Source: Calidifontibacillus erzurumensis | GTDB lineage: Bacteria > Bacillota > Bacilli > Bacillales > Bacillaceae_J | Reading direction: 5' to 3' | Assembly: GCF_013303125.1 (NCBI RefSeq) | Contig: NZ_JABTTE010000013.1 | Location: 38,270 to 102,269, forward strand | Length of the DNA stretch: 64,000 nucleotides | Shown: one piece after another, positions 35,401 to 44,527 of the stretch | Layout of the letters: every line of letters starts with the position of its first letter | Numbering within the stretch: the stretch's first letter is position 1 | Translations under genes and position numbers: made by a program | The notes under the pieces: generated by a model | Told to the model about the DNA's origin: nothing | Seen by the model: the letters and a program-made list of their open reading frames with translations, nothing else | Database searches by the model: none

Positions 35401-36207
35401 ATGGCTGATTTGTTATTTGAAGTTGAAAATCATATTGCAACGATTACATTAAACCGTCCAGAGGCATATAACGCCTTTAGTGAAGAAATGATTACGAAGT
35501 GGATTGAAGCTTTGGAAACTGTGCGGGATGATGATTCAATTCGAGTGGTTATCGTAAAAGGAAACGGAAAATCGTTTTGTGCTGGCGGCGACGTGAAAGC
35601 CATGCACGCTGGCGAAGGATTTTTCAAAAGTGAGGAAGATATATCTTCTACGGGGCTCGCACGTAAAAATTCTCTATGGAAGAAAATACAGCGGATTCCA
35701 TTACTTTTAGAAGAAATCGATAAGCCTGTTATTGCTCAAATTCACGGGTTTGCATTAGGTGCTGGTTTAGATATGGCATTAATGTGCGATATTCGTATCG
35801 CTGCTGCCTCAGCAAAGCTATCAGAGAGCTATATTAATGTTGCGATCGTGCCAGGTGATGGAGGCGCTTACTTTTTACCGAAGCTCGTTGGCATCGACAA
35901 AGCGCTTGACATGTTCTGGACAGCACGCATGTTTACAGCGGCAGAAGCAAAAGAAATGGGATTTGTAACATTCGTTGTAGATGACGATGAACTAGAACAA
36001 TATACGCGCGCCTATGCTGAAAAGCTAGCAAACGGACCACAAACAGCCATTCGTTTTATTAAACGTGCAGTCTATCAAAGTCAAAAAATGGATTTACGCT
36101 CAGCCCTTGACTATATTTCTTCGCAAATGGCCATCGTAACAGAACTAGATGATTTTAAAGAAGGTGTCGATGCGGTCGTCAATAAGCGTAAACCTATTTA
36201 TAATTGA
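35401..36207 (+). CDS. Enoyl-CoA hydratase/isomerase family protein
   Basis: About 268 residues of the crotonase superfamily, which hydrates or isomerises enoyl-CoA. The start MADLLFEVENHIATITLNRPEAYNAFSEEM, the oxyanion-hole segments SFCAGGDVKAMH and HGFALGAGLDMALMCDIRIA, and the acidic region SESYINVAIVPGDGG are visible. AGGAGG eight bases upstream marks the ATG at 35401 as the start rather than the in-frame ATG at 35377. It is the third gene in the acyl-CoA operon and should act after the dehydrogenase. Confidence 0.92.
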   Translation: MADLLFEVENHIATITLNRPEAYNAFSEEMITKWIEALETVRDDDSIRVVIVKGNGKSFCAGGDVKAMHAGEGFFKSEEDISSTGLARKNSLWKKIQRIPLLLEEIDKPVIAQIHGFALGAGLDMALMCDIRIAAASAKLSESYINVAIVPGDGGAYFLPKLVGIDKALDMFWTARMFTAAEAKEMGFVTFVVDDDELEQYTRAYAEKLANGPQTAIRFIKRAVYQSQKMDLRSALDYISSQMAIVTELDDFKEGVDAVVNKRKPIYN

Positions 36208-36280
36208 CCATCGTTGAGAAGTCCATAATTAGCCAAATTCTCTAGAGTAACCGGATGGTATTCAGAAAGGAGAGATTAAC

Positions 36281-37432
36281 ATGCAACAGCCTCTAGAAAA
36301 AATAAAAGTCATAGATTTATCACGCGTTTATGCCGCTCCAGCCGGCTCGATGATTTTAGGCGATTTGGGTGCTGAAGTCATTCGTATTGAGCACCCTAAT
36401 GGCTTAGATAGCATGCGCGATTGGGGACCATTTATTAACGGACAAAGTACGTATTACTTATGTGCAAATCGCAATAAACGATCTATTACCCTTGATTTGA
36501 AAACTAAGGAAGGAAAAGAACAACTAAAAAACTTAATTAAAGATGCGGATATTTTACTAGAAAACTTCAAAACTGGCGATATGAAACGGATGGGGCTTCA
36601 TTATGAAGAATTAAAAAAGATAAATCCGCGCCTGATTCATTGTGCAGTAACAGGATTTGGCCAAACCGGTCCTCTCGCTTATGAGCCTGGCTTTGATCCT
36701 GTCATTCAAGCGATGAGCGGTTTAATGGACGTCACCGGCCATCCAGACGGCGAGCCGACAAAAGTAGGTGTCCCAATTGCTGATATTTTAACTTCTCTAT
36801 ACGTTGTCATTGGTGTATTGGCAGCATTGCGCATGCGTGATATAACTGGCGAAGGCCAGTACATCGACCTTTCGTTGCTCGATGTTCAAATTAGCAGCCT
36901 GGCAAATGTGGCTAGTGCCTATATTAATTGCGGCTTTATTTCAAAACGTTTAGGCAACCTTCATAACAACGTAGCTCCTTATCAAGTATTCAATTGCCTA
37001 GATGGCCCATTAATGATTTGTGCAGGCACGAACGATCAATTCCGAAAACTATGCAAATTGCTCGGTCACGATGAATGGATGGAAGATGAACGTTTCCTTA
37101 CAAATGCATTGCGCAAAGAACATGAAGCAATACTTAGCGAAATGATTTCAGAAATAACGAAAACAAAAACAAGAGATGAATGGATCTCCCTTTTACGAGA
37201 GTACAAAATTCCTTGCGGTAAAGTTCATACGATTTCCGAAGCCCTTGAACAACCTCAAGTGAAAGCTCGCAACCTAGTTGGAGAACTCGAACACCCGCAA
37301 TATGGCACAATCAAGTTCATTAAAAATCCATTGCAATTTTCGGGCTTAAATATCCAATATAAACTTGCACCTCCATTGCTTGGTGAGCACTCCAATGAAT
37401 TTTTGCAACAATCATTAAACACGCAACAATAA
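36281..37432 (+). CDS. Class III (CaiB/BaiF) CoA-transferase
   Basis: A 383-residue family III CoA-transferase. KVIDLSRVYAAPAGSMILGDLGAEVIRIEHP at the N-terminus, the ANRNKRSITLDLKTKEGKE segment, and the catalytic Asp in GVPIADILTSLYVV (about residue 169) are hallmarks. It moves CoA between carboxylic acids and would activate the substrate for the dehydrogenase without ATP. GAAAGGAGAG precedes the ATG, 73 bp after the hydratase gene. The acid it activates is not known. Confidence 0.92.
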   Translation: MQQPLEKIKVIDLSRVYAAPAGSMILGDLGAEVIRIEHPNGLDSMRDWGPFINGQSTYYLCANRNKRSITLDLKTKEGKEQLKNLIKDADILLENFKTGDMKRMGLHYEELKKINPRLIHCAVTGFGQTGPLAYEPGFDPVIQAMSGLMDVTGHPDGEPTKVGVPIADILTSLYVVIGVLAALRMRDITGEGQYIDLSLLDVQISSLANVASAYINCGFISKRLGNLHNNVAPYQVFNCLDGPLMICAGTNDQFRKLCKLLGHDEWMEDERFLTNALRKEHEAILSEMISEITKTKTRDEWISLLREYKIPCGKVHTISEALEQPQVKARNLVGELEHPQYGTIKFIKNPLQFSGLNIQYKLAPPLLGEHSNEFLQQSLNTQQ

Positions 37433-37522
37433 CAATGGAAGATGCTTACAACCTAACAATTCGATATAATAAATAAAGCTAAATGATCCAGAATTCATTA
37501 TTTTTGAAGTAGGTGTAAAATA

Positions 37523-38290
37523 TTGGATAAAGAAACTTATGAAAAAAACTATACAATTGGATCTTTGCAAAAAGCAATTCGGGTCTTAAAAGCATTTACA
37601 CACAATGAGCCAAAACTTTCATTAACAGAGCTTAGCAAAAAAACAGGAATTACGATATCAAGTTTGCAGCGCATTGTGGCTACATTCGTAGTTGAAGGAT
37701 TCTTACACAAAGATGAGCAAACCAAACGTTATCAGCTTGGTCATTCATTGTTATACTTAGGAAACCTGGTGAAACAAGAATCGAGCTTAATTCTTGTATC
37801 CGAACCTGTTTTAAAACGTTTAAACGAAGAAACAAAAGAAAACCTTTCTTTGAATGTCATTGATGGTTTGGAACGTCGGTGTATATTAAACTTTGATTCT
37901 TCCTACCCGCTCTCAACAAAAATGCTTGTAGGTGATACATCTCCACTTTATGCTGGTGCATCATCGAAAACACTGCTTGCTTTTATGCCAAATTACATGG
38001 AGTATGTAAATCATGTGCAATTGGAAAAAATTACAGAAAATACAGTAAAAACAAAAGAACAGCTCCTAGAACAACTGGAACAAGTTCGACAACAGCATTA
38101 TTGTATAAGTAATAGCGAAAGAGTTCGTGGCGCTTGCTCCATTTCCGTTCCAATTTTAAATGCAGCACACGAATCGATTGCATCCATCAGTATTGTCATT
38201 CCAGAAATACGATATTCCGATTATGATGAAGAAGAACTCATTCAAAAATTGCTTCAAGCAGGAAAAGAAATTGAAAGCCAATTATTCTAA
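37523..38290 (+). CDS. IclR-family transcriptional regulator
   Basis: A 255-residue regulator starting with TTG after TAGGTG. The winged HTH IGSLQKAIRVLKAFTHNEPKLSLTELSKKTGITISSLQRIVATFVVEGFL is followed by the IclR effector-binding domain (SLNVIDGLERRCILNF, SSKTLLAFMP, RGACSISVPILNAAHESIASISIV). It is the last gene of the acyl-CoA operon. It is the most likely protein to bind the ACGGTAA palindromes at the operon head, though that is inference. Confidence 0.9.
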   Translation: MDKETYEKNYTIGSLQKAIRVLKAFTHNEPKLSLTELSKKTGITISSLQRIVATFVVEGFLHKDEQTKRYQLGHSLLYLGNLVKQESSLILVSEPVLKRLNEETKENLSLNVIDGLERRCILNFDSSYPLSTKMLVGDTSPLYAGASSKTLLAFMPNYMEYVNHVQLEKITENTVKTKEQLLEQLEQVRQQHYCISNSERVRGACSISVPILNAAHESIASISIVIPEIRYSDYDEEELIQKLLQAGKEIESQLF

Positions 38291-38587
38291 TGAAAATCGA
38301 GTAAGTGGGAGTGATTTTGCTCCCCTTCTCTCACCCAACATACATAATACTAGTTTGAGAGATTTTATAATCCAGCCATTACAACCGTTATTTTAGATCG
38401 AATTATCCACCGGTCTGAAATCATTCATCTAACTGGCGATAGTTATAGAATGAAACATAGAATTTCTATTTTTGCCTAAAATGTAAAAAATAAAATATCG
38501 AAAATTGCAACATTTTACCTCTAGTTCCAGTAATTTACAAACAATAAAAAATATTATAAAATAAAAGCAATAAAATAACTAAAAATC

Positions 38588-38868
38588 GATGAGTAAGAAT
38601 AGTAGATATAATCGAATCGTCACAGAGAGCTGGAAAAGGTGAAATCCAGTACGATAGATTATATTGAATGGACTTACGAGAGGTACGTTGAAACGTTTAG
38701 GAGTATGCGACCCGGATTCCACCGTTAAAAGGATAAGGTATCAGACTTTGTTCTTGTACCTGAAGAGTGAGTTTTTTTTGCTTGAATTTAAAGCATAAAA
38801 AACTAACAGAGGTGGCACCGTGGTAAAAATATCACCCTCTACATGTATTAACATGTAGAGGGTTTTTT
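38588..38868 (+). ncRNA. T-box riboswitch with Trp (UGG) specifier
   Basis: Stem I closes with GTAAG (38593-38597) and CTTAC (38673-38677), and its specifier loop contains GAA-TGG-A, giving specifier TGG at 38669-38671. The conserved antiterminator GAGGTGGCACCGTGG lies at 38809-38823, and the terminator is a perfect 12-bp stem (38835-38846 with 38851-38862) followed by TTTTTT. It senses uncharged tRNA-Trp and controls the transporter gene downstream. Confidence 0.93.
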
Positions 38869-39057
38869 GTTTTGAGCAAGGGAGGTGTATCCCTGGTATT
38901 TATTATTTGTTGATATGAACTAAGGCTTTTTAAACAAATAATTTTTTATGTATTATGATGAGCCTTTGTGTGTCGTTTGCTAATTGAGTCATAATCAGTA
39001 TTTTTAATCAGCTGAATAACAGTGTATTCTGTTGATTTTTAAGGAGTTGAAATTTTA

Positions 39058-40059
39058 ATGCGAAAGATAGACCCCCAAAGGAGTTCCGGATTAATTGTAA
39101 AAGGGAAAAAAATACAAATAAAGCATAAAGATATATTAGGTTTAATTCTTATGTTTCTAGGTACATTTTTTTTTGCATCAAAATCAATATTTATTAAGCT
39201 AGCTTATGAAGAAGGAGCAAATCCTGAAGCTACTTTATTCTTTCGACAACTAATTGCTGCCCCTTTATTTATATTAATCCTTTGGCTTTATAGGCCAAGA
39301 TACCCCAAAAATACGAATAAAAAAGACATAGTTAGAGCAAGTTTATGTGGTTTATTCGGCTTTTTTTTATCACCATTATTAGATTTTTTAGGATTAAACA
39401 GTGTATCTGCCATAGTAGAAAGAATGCTAATTGTTACCTATCCAATTTTTGTTATTATCATATCATCTATTATTCAGAAAAAAATGATATCATATGGCAA
39501 TTTAATAACTATTGTCGTTATATATTTTGGAATCTTTATGACTATTGGAGGAGGAGATTTTAGTCTGTTACAAGCTAACTTAAAAGGAAGTTTTCTTATA
39601 CTTTTATCATCCTTTGTATATGCCATATATTTTATTATGTCTGGAAATTTGGTTCATAAGTTAGGCAGTGTAAAATTAAATGCTTATGGGATGATTACAG
39701 CTAGTTTTTTTATGTTTTTATATTTAGCCTACAAAAAAATAGCAGGATATTCTTTACATCTTTTTGGATTTAGTAACACAGTTTACGTTATGTTTATTTT
39801 AATTGCTGTTATATCAACAGTACTATCTTTTGTGCTAATTACTGAAGGTATTAAAAAAATTGGTGCAGAACGCGCAGCCATTATTTCCATGTTAGGTCCT
39901 ATTCTAACTATACTACTAGGGCGTCTCTTTTTAAAAGAGCATTTAACTGTAACTCAATGGTGTGGGTGTTTAATAATATTTCTAGCTATAACTAGTTTAG
40001 AATTATATAATATCCGCATCAAAAAGAATAAGAATCTAATAAATTCAAAAGAAGGATAA
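39058..40059 (+). CDS. DMT/EamA-family transporter under Trp T-box control (YcbK-like)
   Basis: A 333-residue protein with ten hydrophobic helices forming two EamA repeats (GLILMFLGTFFFASKSIFIKLAY and SFLILLSSFVYAIYFIMSG), and the typical GAERAAIISMLGPILTILLGRLFLKEHLT ending. AAGGAG precedes the ATG. The Trp T-box begins about 470 bp upstream and should raise expression when charged tRNA-Trp is scarce. In B. subtilis an EamA transporter, ycbK, follows the anti-TRAP gene under a Trp T-box; no anti-TRAP gene is visible here. It is therefore a candidate tryptophan or precursor transporter. Confidence 0.87.
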   Translation: MRKIDPQRSSGLIVKGKKIQIKHKDILGLILMFLGTFFFASKSIFIKLAYEEGANPEATLFFRQLIAAPLFILILWLYRPRYPKNTNKKDIVRASLCGLFGFFLSPLLDFLGLNSVSAIVERMLIVTYPIFVIIISSIIQKKMISYGNLITIVVIYFGIFMTIGGGDFSLLQANLKGSFLILLSSFVYAIYFIMSGNLVHKLGSVKLNAYGMITASFFMFLYLAYKKIAGYSLHLFGFSNTVYVMFILIAVISTVLSFVLITEGIKKIGAERAAIISMLGPILTILLGRLFLKEHLTVTQWCGCLIIFLAITSLELYNIRIKKNKNLINSKEG

Positions 40060-40134
40060 TTTTTTTTGTAAATAGATAAGAGCCTTCTCACAAGGAAAAA
40101 CCAATCATAGATTGTTATTTATGACACACTATTT

Positions 40135-40584
40135 ATGGGCAATTTCCCAACATTTGATTACGCCGCTAAAGCAGAGAACAAAAAAGATCATATACAGTTT
40201 TTAGTATACTACAATGAAGAAACAAAACAGATGGAATACTCTTATATTACGAAGAAGTAGCAAAAGGAATTAGAAAACCATATACGTCCTTATATTGAGC
40301 AAAAGCTTGGAGCGTTGGACAAATTGTGGGTAAATTATGAAGAAAGAACCGGTATAACGTATAACGTTAATCCAAATGAGCCAAGTAGTTATAAAGAATT
40401 CGATGCGGCACCTACTATTATCATATCTGTACCTAGAAAGCCGAATAAAAAGGATGAGGAAATTTTGAACAAGATTGCATCCTTTCTTCAAAAGGATGCT
40501 GGATTAATCCATGGAACGGTTTCCTTGAGTTATATTAGAGATGGTGCACCATTAGATGATAAAGAATGGCTCAAGACCTTTTAA
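40135..40584 (+). pseudogene. Hypothetical gene with an internal TAG
   Basis: One frame from an ATG at 40135 reads MGNFPTFDYAAKAENKKD and DHIQFLVYYNEETKQMEYSYITKK, hits TAG at 40258-40260, and continues in the same frame with KELENHIRPYIEQKLGALDK and then PRKPNKKDEEILNKIASF to a TAA. The protein would be soluble and charged. There is no clear ribosome binding site and the 5' part may be missing. I do not recognise the family. Confidence 0.5.
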
Positions 40585-40653
40585 TATAAAGATCATAATT
40601 TGAGTAAACATTATAAAAAGAGCATGAAAGAAATCTTAACTATACCTAAAATG

Positions 40654-40692
40654 AAGCGTACAGTATGTTTAGAATGTACGCGCTTTTTTGTT
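40654..40692 (+). terminator. Intrinsic terminator
   Basis: GCGTACA (40656-40662) and TGTACGC (40675-40681) form a 7-bp stem followed by GCTTTTTTGTTTTTT. Confidence 0.75.
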
Positions 40693-40861
40693 TTTTAAAC
40701 AAATTAAAAGGATTAACTAAAAAGGTAGGGTATTCTCTTTAGACTTAACATCATAAAGTTTTAAATGTTCCATCGAAAATGTGGAAATCATGGACTGTTA
40801 TGCAATCGGAACATGGCTTCCAAAAATTATTTTAAGGTTGATACGGTTCAAGTAGCTAAGT

Positions 40862-41226
40862 TCCGAAGATGAGCGTACGTAAGCAAGAAGCAGCTTTTTG
40901 AAGCAGCTCTTTTCTGAGCACCTGAATGGTATGTTGAATGCACTTGCCTCAGTTGGAAACTTATCTAAGCAAACACTTTGGGAAAATGCTGCAGTTTATA
41001 TATTTTGGCTTTATGAAAAAGCGTTGTTTGACCTTATTTCGATCAAGCGAAAGATGATTACAATTTTTTATTATTTGAGACAGAAAGTTCTATTTTTGGT
41101 ACTAGACAAAATCCTTTATCCCGGTTTAATAATGAAAAAACATTAGTAGAATCGGAAGCCATTCGTTTAAGAAATACATGATGTTTGTCTTATCTTGTAT
41201 CAAAAAATATGTGTAAAATATTGGAT
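40862..41226 (+). pseudogene. Decayed FhuF-type ferric reductase domain
   Basis: One frame reads KQLFSEHLNGMLNALASVGN and LSKQTLWENAAVYIFWLYEKALFD, matching the C-terminal FhuF-like domain of siderophore-iron reductases. A frameshift near 41035 moves the match to another frame (DQAKDDYNFLLFETESSIFG, then NPLSRFNNEKTLVESEAIRLRNT). A TGA then stands where the first Cys of the terminal Cys cluster would begin (T*CLSYLVSKNMCKI). The 5' part is unrecognisable. It cannot be functional. Confidence 0.65.
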
Positions 41227-41338
41227 TAATAAAAATTAATAAGTTTGTAATGGTAAATCTTTTTAAAATTTTGCAAGCGGTACAAAACTTGCATTTTTTA
41301 TTCCAAAAAGTGTCTCATGAACAGTTTCAATTACGCCT

Positions 41339-41752
41339 TTACTTATATTTCTTTGCAACTAAAAATTGAACAAATGGAAGTGTGACAATGGTCGCGCAAA
41401 ATACTAACATTAATGGAATATTGTTAAACCCCTCTTGACCATCCAAATATTCAGTAACAGACATTATGATTAAAACGATGACCATCAAAGCAAAATAACT
41501 GATTTTACTACTAACTCTAACGATATGTTCCTCCATTTCGTCCGTTTGCCGTCCCTTAGAATCCCCACCAATATAAGACATCTTTCCAAAGGTGTGCAGC
41601 TCCAATAATGAAGCAACGAAAATACTCAGTACAAATAAACCATAGGAATCTATCCTATGAGAGCTAAAAAGTGTAAACAATATTTTTGCAACGACTGCAA
41701 ACATACAGATCCAGAGAATGAAGTTTACAAATTTCTTTTGCTTATCCGTCAT
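41339..41752 (-). CDS. Small membrane protein paired with an Xre regulator
   Basis: A 137-residue protein with four hydrophobic helices (about residues 9-28, 36-52, 83-100, 112-130). Its ATG overlaps the regulator's stop (ATGA) and follows GGAGGAAG, so the two are translated together. Such Xre/membrane-protein pairs are common in Bacillaceae, and the function is usually unknown. A decayed paralogue of the first 30 codons is present at 31.2 kb. Confidence 0.75.
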   Translation of the reverse strand: MTDKQKKFVNFILWICMFAVVAKILFTLFSSHRIDSYGLFVLSIFVASLLELHTFGKMSYIGGDSKGRQTDEMEEHIVRVSSKISYFALMVIVLIIMSVTEYLDGQEGFNNIPLMLVFCATIVTLPFVQFLVAKKYK

Positions 41753-41952
41753 CTTTCTTCCTCCTCCACCTGAAATAGTTCATCAACCGTAACATTTAAA
41801 ACTTTTGCCAATCGAAAAGCTAATTGTAATGTAGGGTCATACTTGTTATTCTCAATGGCATTAATCGTTTGCCGGGTAACGTTGCATTTTTCTGCAAGCT
41901 CACCTTGAGACCAACCAATTTCTTCACGTAATTCACGTATTTTATTTTTCAT
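41749..41952 (-). CDS. Xre-family helix-turn-helix repressor
   Basis: About 67 residues forming a single Cro/C1-type HTH: KIRELREEIGWSQGELAEKCNVTRQTINAIENNKYDPTLQLAFRLAKVLNVTVDELF. The ATG of MKNKIREL is preferred, but no strong Shine-Dalgarno sequence precedes it or the alternative GTG seven codons upstream. The promoter just upstream carries two 20-bp direct repeats, which suggests autoregulation. It overlaps the membrane protein gene by 4 bp. Confidence 0.88.
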   Translation of the reverse strand: MKNKIRELREEIGWSQGELAEKCNVTRQTINAIENNKYDPTLQLAFRLAKVLNVTVDELFQVEEEER

Positions 41953-41974
41953 ATAAGATTTAGGAAGCACCACC

Positions 41975-42040
41975 TGTCAAAAACTTTTTACACCTTCATT
42001 ATAAATTTACAATTTTTGATTGTCAAAACTTTTTTACACC
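41975..42040 (-). promoter_or_regulatory. Sigma-A promoter overlapped by two 20-bp direct repeats
   Basis: TTGACA (42021-42026, minus strand) and TATAAT (41998-42003) are perfect hexamers 17 bp apart. Near-identical repeats (TGTCAAAAAC on plus, ending TTACACC) lie at 41975-41994 and 42021-42040, 46 bp apart. One covers the -35 box and the other lies just past the start point. Confidence 0.8.
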
Positions 42041-42103
42041 TATCGAAGGAAATTCTTTTTAATAAATAACTCTTCTGAATTGTTTCCTTTACAAATTCAG
42101 TAA

Positions 42104-42130
42104 AATAGGAGCCTCCCTTAGGCTCCTAAT
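42104..42130 (-). terminator. Intrinsic terminator of the LysM gene
   Basis: A perfect 8-bp stem, TAGGAGCC (42106-42113) and GGCTCCTA (42121-42128), is followed on the minus strand by TTTTACT, about 35 bp past the stop codon. Confidence 0.7.
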
Positions 42131-42161
42131 TTTCATATTTATTGATGTTTTAAAACCTATC

Positions 42162-43436
42162 TTATTTATCCACAACACCAGCAGCAATTTTAATTTTTTC
42201 TTGATGGTATTGATCGATTTTACCATCTTTATGGCGAGTACTATTTTTAAAATGAAGATCAAAGTGGCCTTCAAAATCATTATCTAAAATCGATTCAATA
42301 TCATGAGGCATGAAGCTCATTGATGCTGCGATCGTCCGGTCTCCGACTTGAACGAGCACTGCGCGTGTATTCCAACTGAACCCACCCCATAGTTCTTTTG
42401 CTTTTCTAGTATCTTCAGCCGTTAAAGGTTCGCAATCGGCATGATTGGCTCCATAACTGCGGCGGATTTGAAAAGAGACGCCCGTTTCAAAATCTATGAC
42501 GGTTGCGATTTCTCCAATCGGAAACACATATTGCGCTTCCGTCCACCAATCTAAATATTCACCGTGTTTCTCACTTACTTTTTCTTTCGTTGGTATCACT
42601 CTTTTTGGCAACAGCAATTGATCACCGATTTGAAGAATTGAATTTTCCGTCAGGTTATTTACAGCAAGTAAATCTTTTAATGATACTTTTTGTTCAGCAC
42701 TTATTTTTGAAAGGTAATCTCCTTTTTTAACGATGTAAGTGGTGTATTCAAAAGTATCATCTTTCATCTTATTTTTCGATTCGGTTAAAGATCCCTTGCC
42801 TTTTTGTTCAGATGATGAATTTGACGATGAATTTTTCGTCTCATTTTCCTTTTTATCGCTCTCTTCTTTCAAGCTATTCGTTTCCGTTATATACGTGCTG
42901 TTTGATAATGCTAGATCGGCTTTCAAATATAAAACTTGTCCTATTTGCAATTTATCGTCTTTTAAATTATTTATTTTTTGAATCTCCTCTACAGACATTC
43001 CAACCTTTTTGGAAATCTTATATAAATAATCCCCTTTTTGAACGATATATTTATCAAAAGTGGTCAATGTAATGACATCACGATTCCAATCAACTTTCAT
43101 ATGTAAATTTTCCCCGATAAACCGAAGAGGAAGATAAGAAACACCGTCTTTCACGACGATTGGCGGAGTTTTCACCGTTTGGCCATTCACTTTTGCCTGC
43201 GGCTCTCCCATTTTAAATAGAATCGTTTGATGATCTTTTTGAATCGTTAATGATTTGGCTTGATTATCCCAAGAAACAGGGATCCTCAATTGATCTGTTA
43301 CCATTTTCGTAGGCACATAGCTTAAGTTATTATGATTTAAAACGGTATTTGTTTTCAAAATGATTTCCTCAGCTCCAGCCTGCTGGGCACCAAAAAACAA
43401 AGCAGCACAAACACCCAAACCTTTTAAAAGTTTCAT
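42162..43436 (-). CDS. Secreted stalk-domain and double LysM wall protein
   Basis: About 424 residues. A signal peptide (MKLLKGLGVCAALFFGAQQAGA) precedes a copper-amine-oxidase-N stalk domain (about 30-125; SYVPTKMVTDQLRIPVSWD, SYLPLRFIGENLHMKVDW). Two LysM repeats follow, YIVQKGDYLYKISKKVGMS and YIVKKGDYLSKISAEQKVS, separated by a Ser/Lys-rich linker. The C-terminal 130 residues (EYLDWWTEAQYVFPIGEIATVIDFETG) form an extra domain, probably wall- or spore-related. GGAGG seven bases upstream picks the ATG at 43436. It is likely bound to peptidoglycan; the enzymatic role is unclear. Confidence 0.87.
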   Translation of the reverse strand: MKLLKGLGVCAALFFGAQQAGAEEIILKTNTVLNHNNLSYVPTKMVTDQLRIPVSWDNQAKSLTIQKDHQTILFKMGEPQAKVNGQTVKTPPIVVKDGVSYLPLRFIGENLHMKVDWNRDVITLTTFDKYIVQKGDYLYKISKKVGMSVEEIQKINNLKDDKLQIGQVLYLKADLALSNSTYITETNSLKEESDKKENETKNSSSNSSSEQKGKGSLTESKNKMKDDTFEYTTYIVKKGDYLSKISAEQKVSLKDLLAVNNLTENSILQIGDQLLLPKRVIPTKEKVSEKHGEYLDWWTEAQYVFPIGEIATVIDFETGVSFQIRRSYGANHADCEPLTAEDTRKAKELWGGFSWNTRAVLVQVGDRTIAASMSFMPHDIESILDNDFEGHFDLHFKNSTRHKDGKIDQYHQEKIKIAAGVVDK

Positions 43437-43697
43437 ATGATTTCCTCCATGCAAGATGTAGATCTGTAAGGATGTGTTTTCTATTTCTTCCTTTTATTAA
43501 TAGTATAGTAGATTTGAAAAATGAGCTCTACCTACTTTTGCACCATTCCACAGAAGGTTCGCATCATTAGAAAATAAAACTAAGTTTTGTAAAAAATTTC
43601 CTGTAAGCATTCATATTTTTCTATTATTAAGAAAGAAATACCAAATTTCAAACTTATCTTCCACATGAAAATTCATATTTTTTTAGAGGGTTCACAT

Positions 43698-43731
43698 TAA
43701 AAAAAGAGCTGCCTCTTCATTAACAGCTCTT
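43698..43731 (-). terminator. Intrinsic terminator of trpBA
   Basis: AAGAGCTG (43704-43711) and CAGCTCTT (43724-43731) form a perfect 8-bp stem followed on the minus strand by TTTTTAATG, just after the trpA stop. Confidence 0.85.
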
Positions 43732-43741
43732 TTGAACACGT

Positions 43742-44527
43742 CTATCGAGTTTCAATCGTTGCGATCGCATTTTTCATCGTCCGTACATATTCCACTACAT
43801 GTGGTACACAGTCAACACCGTATTGAGAGATAATTTTGACAATGGCACTTCCAACAATGACGCCATCTGAAATTTGCGCCATTCTTTTCGCCTGCTCAGG
43901 TGTAGAGATTCCAAACCCAATCGCACAAGGGATGTCTTTTACTTCTTTCACAAGTTTGATCATATCTTCGACTTCATTGCCAATGTTTTGACGTACACCT
44001 GTCACTCCCATAGAAGATACACAATAAATGAATCCTTCTGCTTCTTTAGCAATCATCCGAATTCGGTCTTTTGATGTTGGCGCAATCAATGAAATGAGCG
44101 CAATGCCATACTTAGAACAAAACGGGCGCAGTTCCTCATGTTCCTCGTAAGGCAAATCTGGTATGATCACTGCATCAACTTGTAGTTCTTGGCACTTTTT
44201 CATAAATCTTTCAGGGCCATACGTAAATATTGGATTCACGTACGTCATGAATGCAAGTGGAACGTCGCATTTTTCACGGATCCGTTTCACCATATCAAAA
44301 ATTTTGTCCGTAGTTGTGCCAGCTTGAAGCGCACACTGGGTAGATTCTTGGATGACTGGACCTTCGGCGATCGGATCAGAAAATGGAATTCCTAGTTCTA
44401 TCAAATCAGCGCCACTAGCGGCCATTTCATATACCAATTGTTCTGTAATTTCGAGTGATGGATGACCGGCTGTAATAAATGGTATAAAAGCTTTGCCGTT
44501 TGCAAAAACTTTTTCAAGTTTATTCAT
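43742..44527 (-). CDS. trpA: Tryptophan synthase alpha subunit
   Basis: A 261-residue TIM-barrel enzyme that cleaves indole-3-glycerol phosphate to indole and glyceraldehyde 3-phosphate. The catalytic Glu and Asp are in [17 protein letters not shown], with the phosphate-binding GFGIST and GVIVGSAIV near the end. The ATG at 44527 follows GGGGGGTG and overlaps the trpB stop by 8 bp, giving coupled translation; the longer in-frame start is rejected. It is the last gene before the operon terminator. Confidence 0.96.
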   Translation of the reverse strand: MNKLEKVFANGKAFIPFITAGHPSLEITEQLVYEMAASGADLIELGIPFSDPIAEGPVIQESTQCALQAGTTTDKIFDMVKRIREKCDVPLAFMTYVNPIFTYGPERFMKKCQELQVDAVIIPDLPYEEHEELRPFCSKYGIALISLIAPTSKDRIRMIAKEAEGFIYCVSSMGVTGVRQNIGNEVEDMIKLVKEVKDIPCAIGFGISTPEQAKRMAQISDGVIVGSAIVKIISQYGVDCVPHVVEYVRTMKNAIATIETR

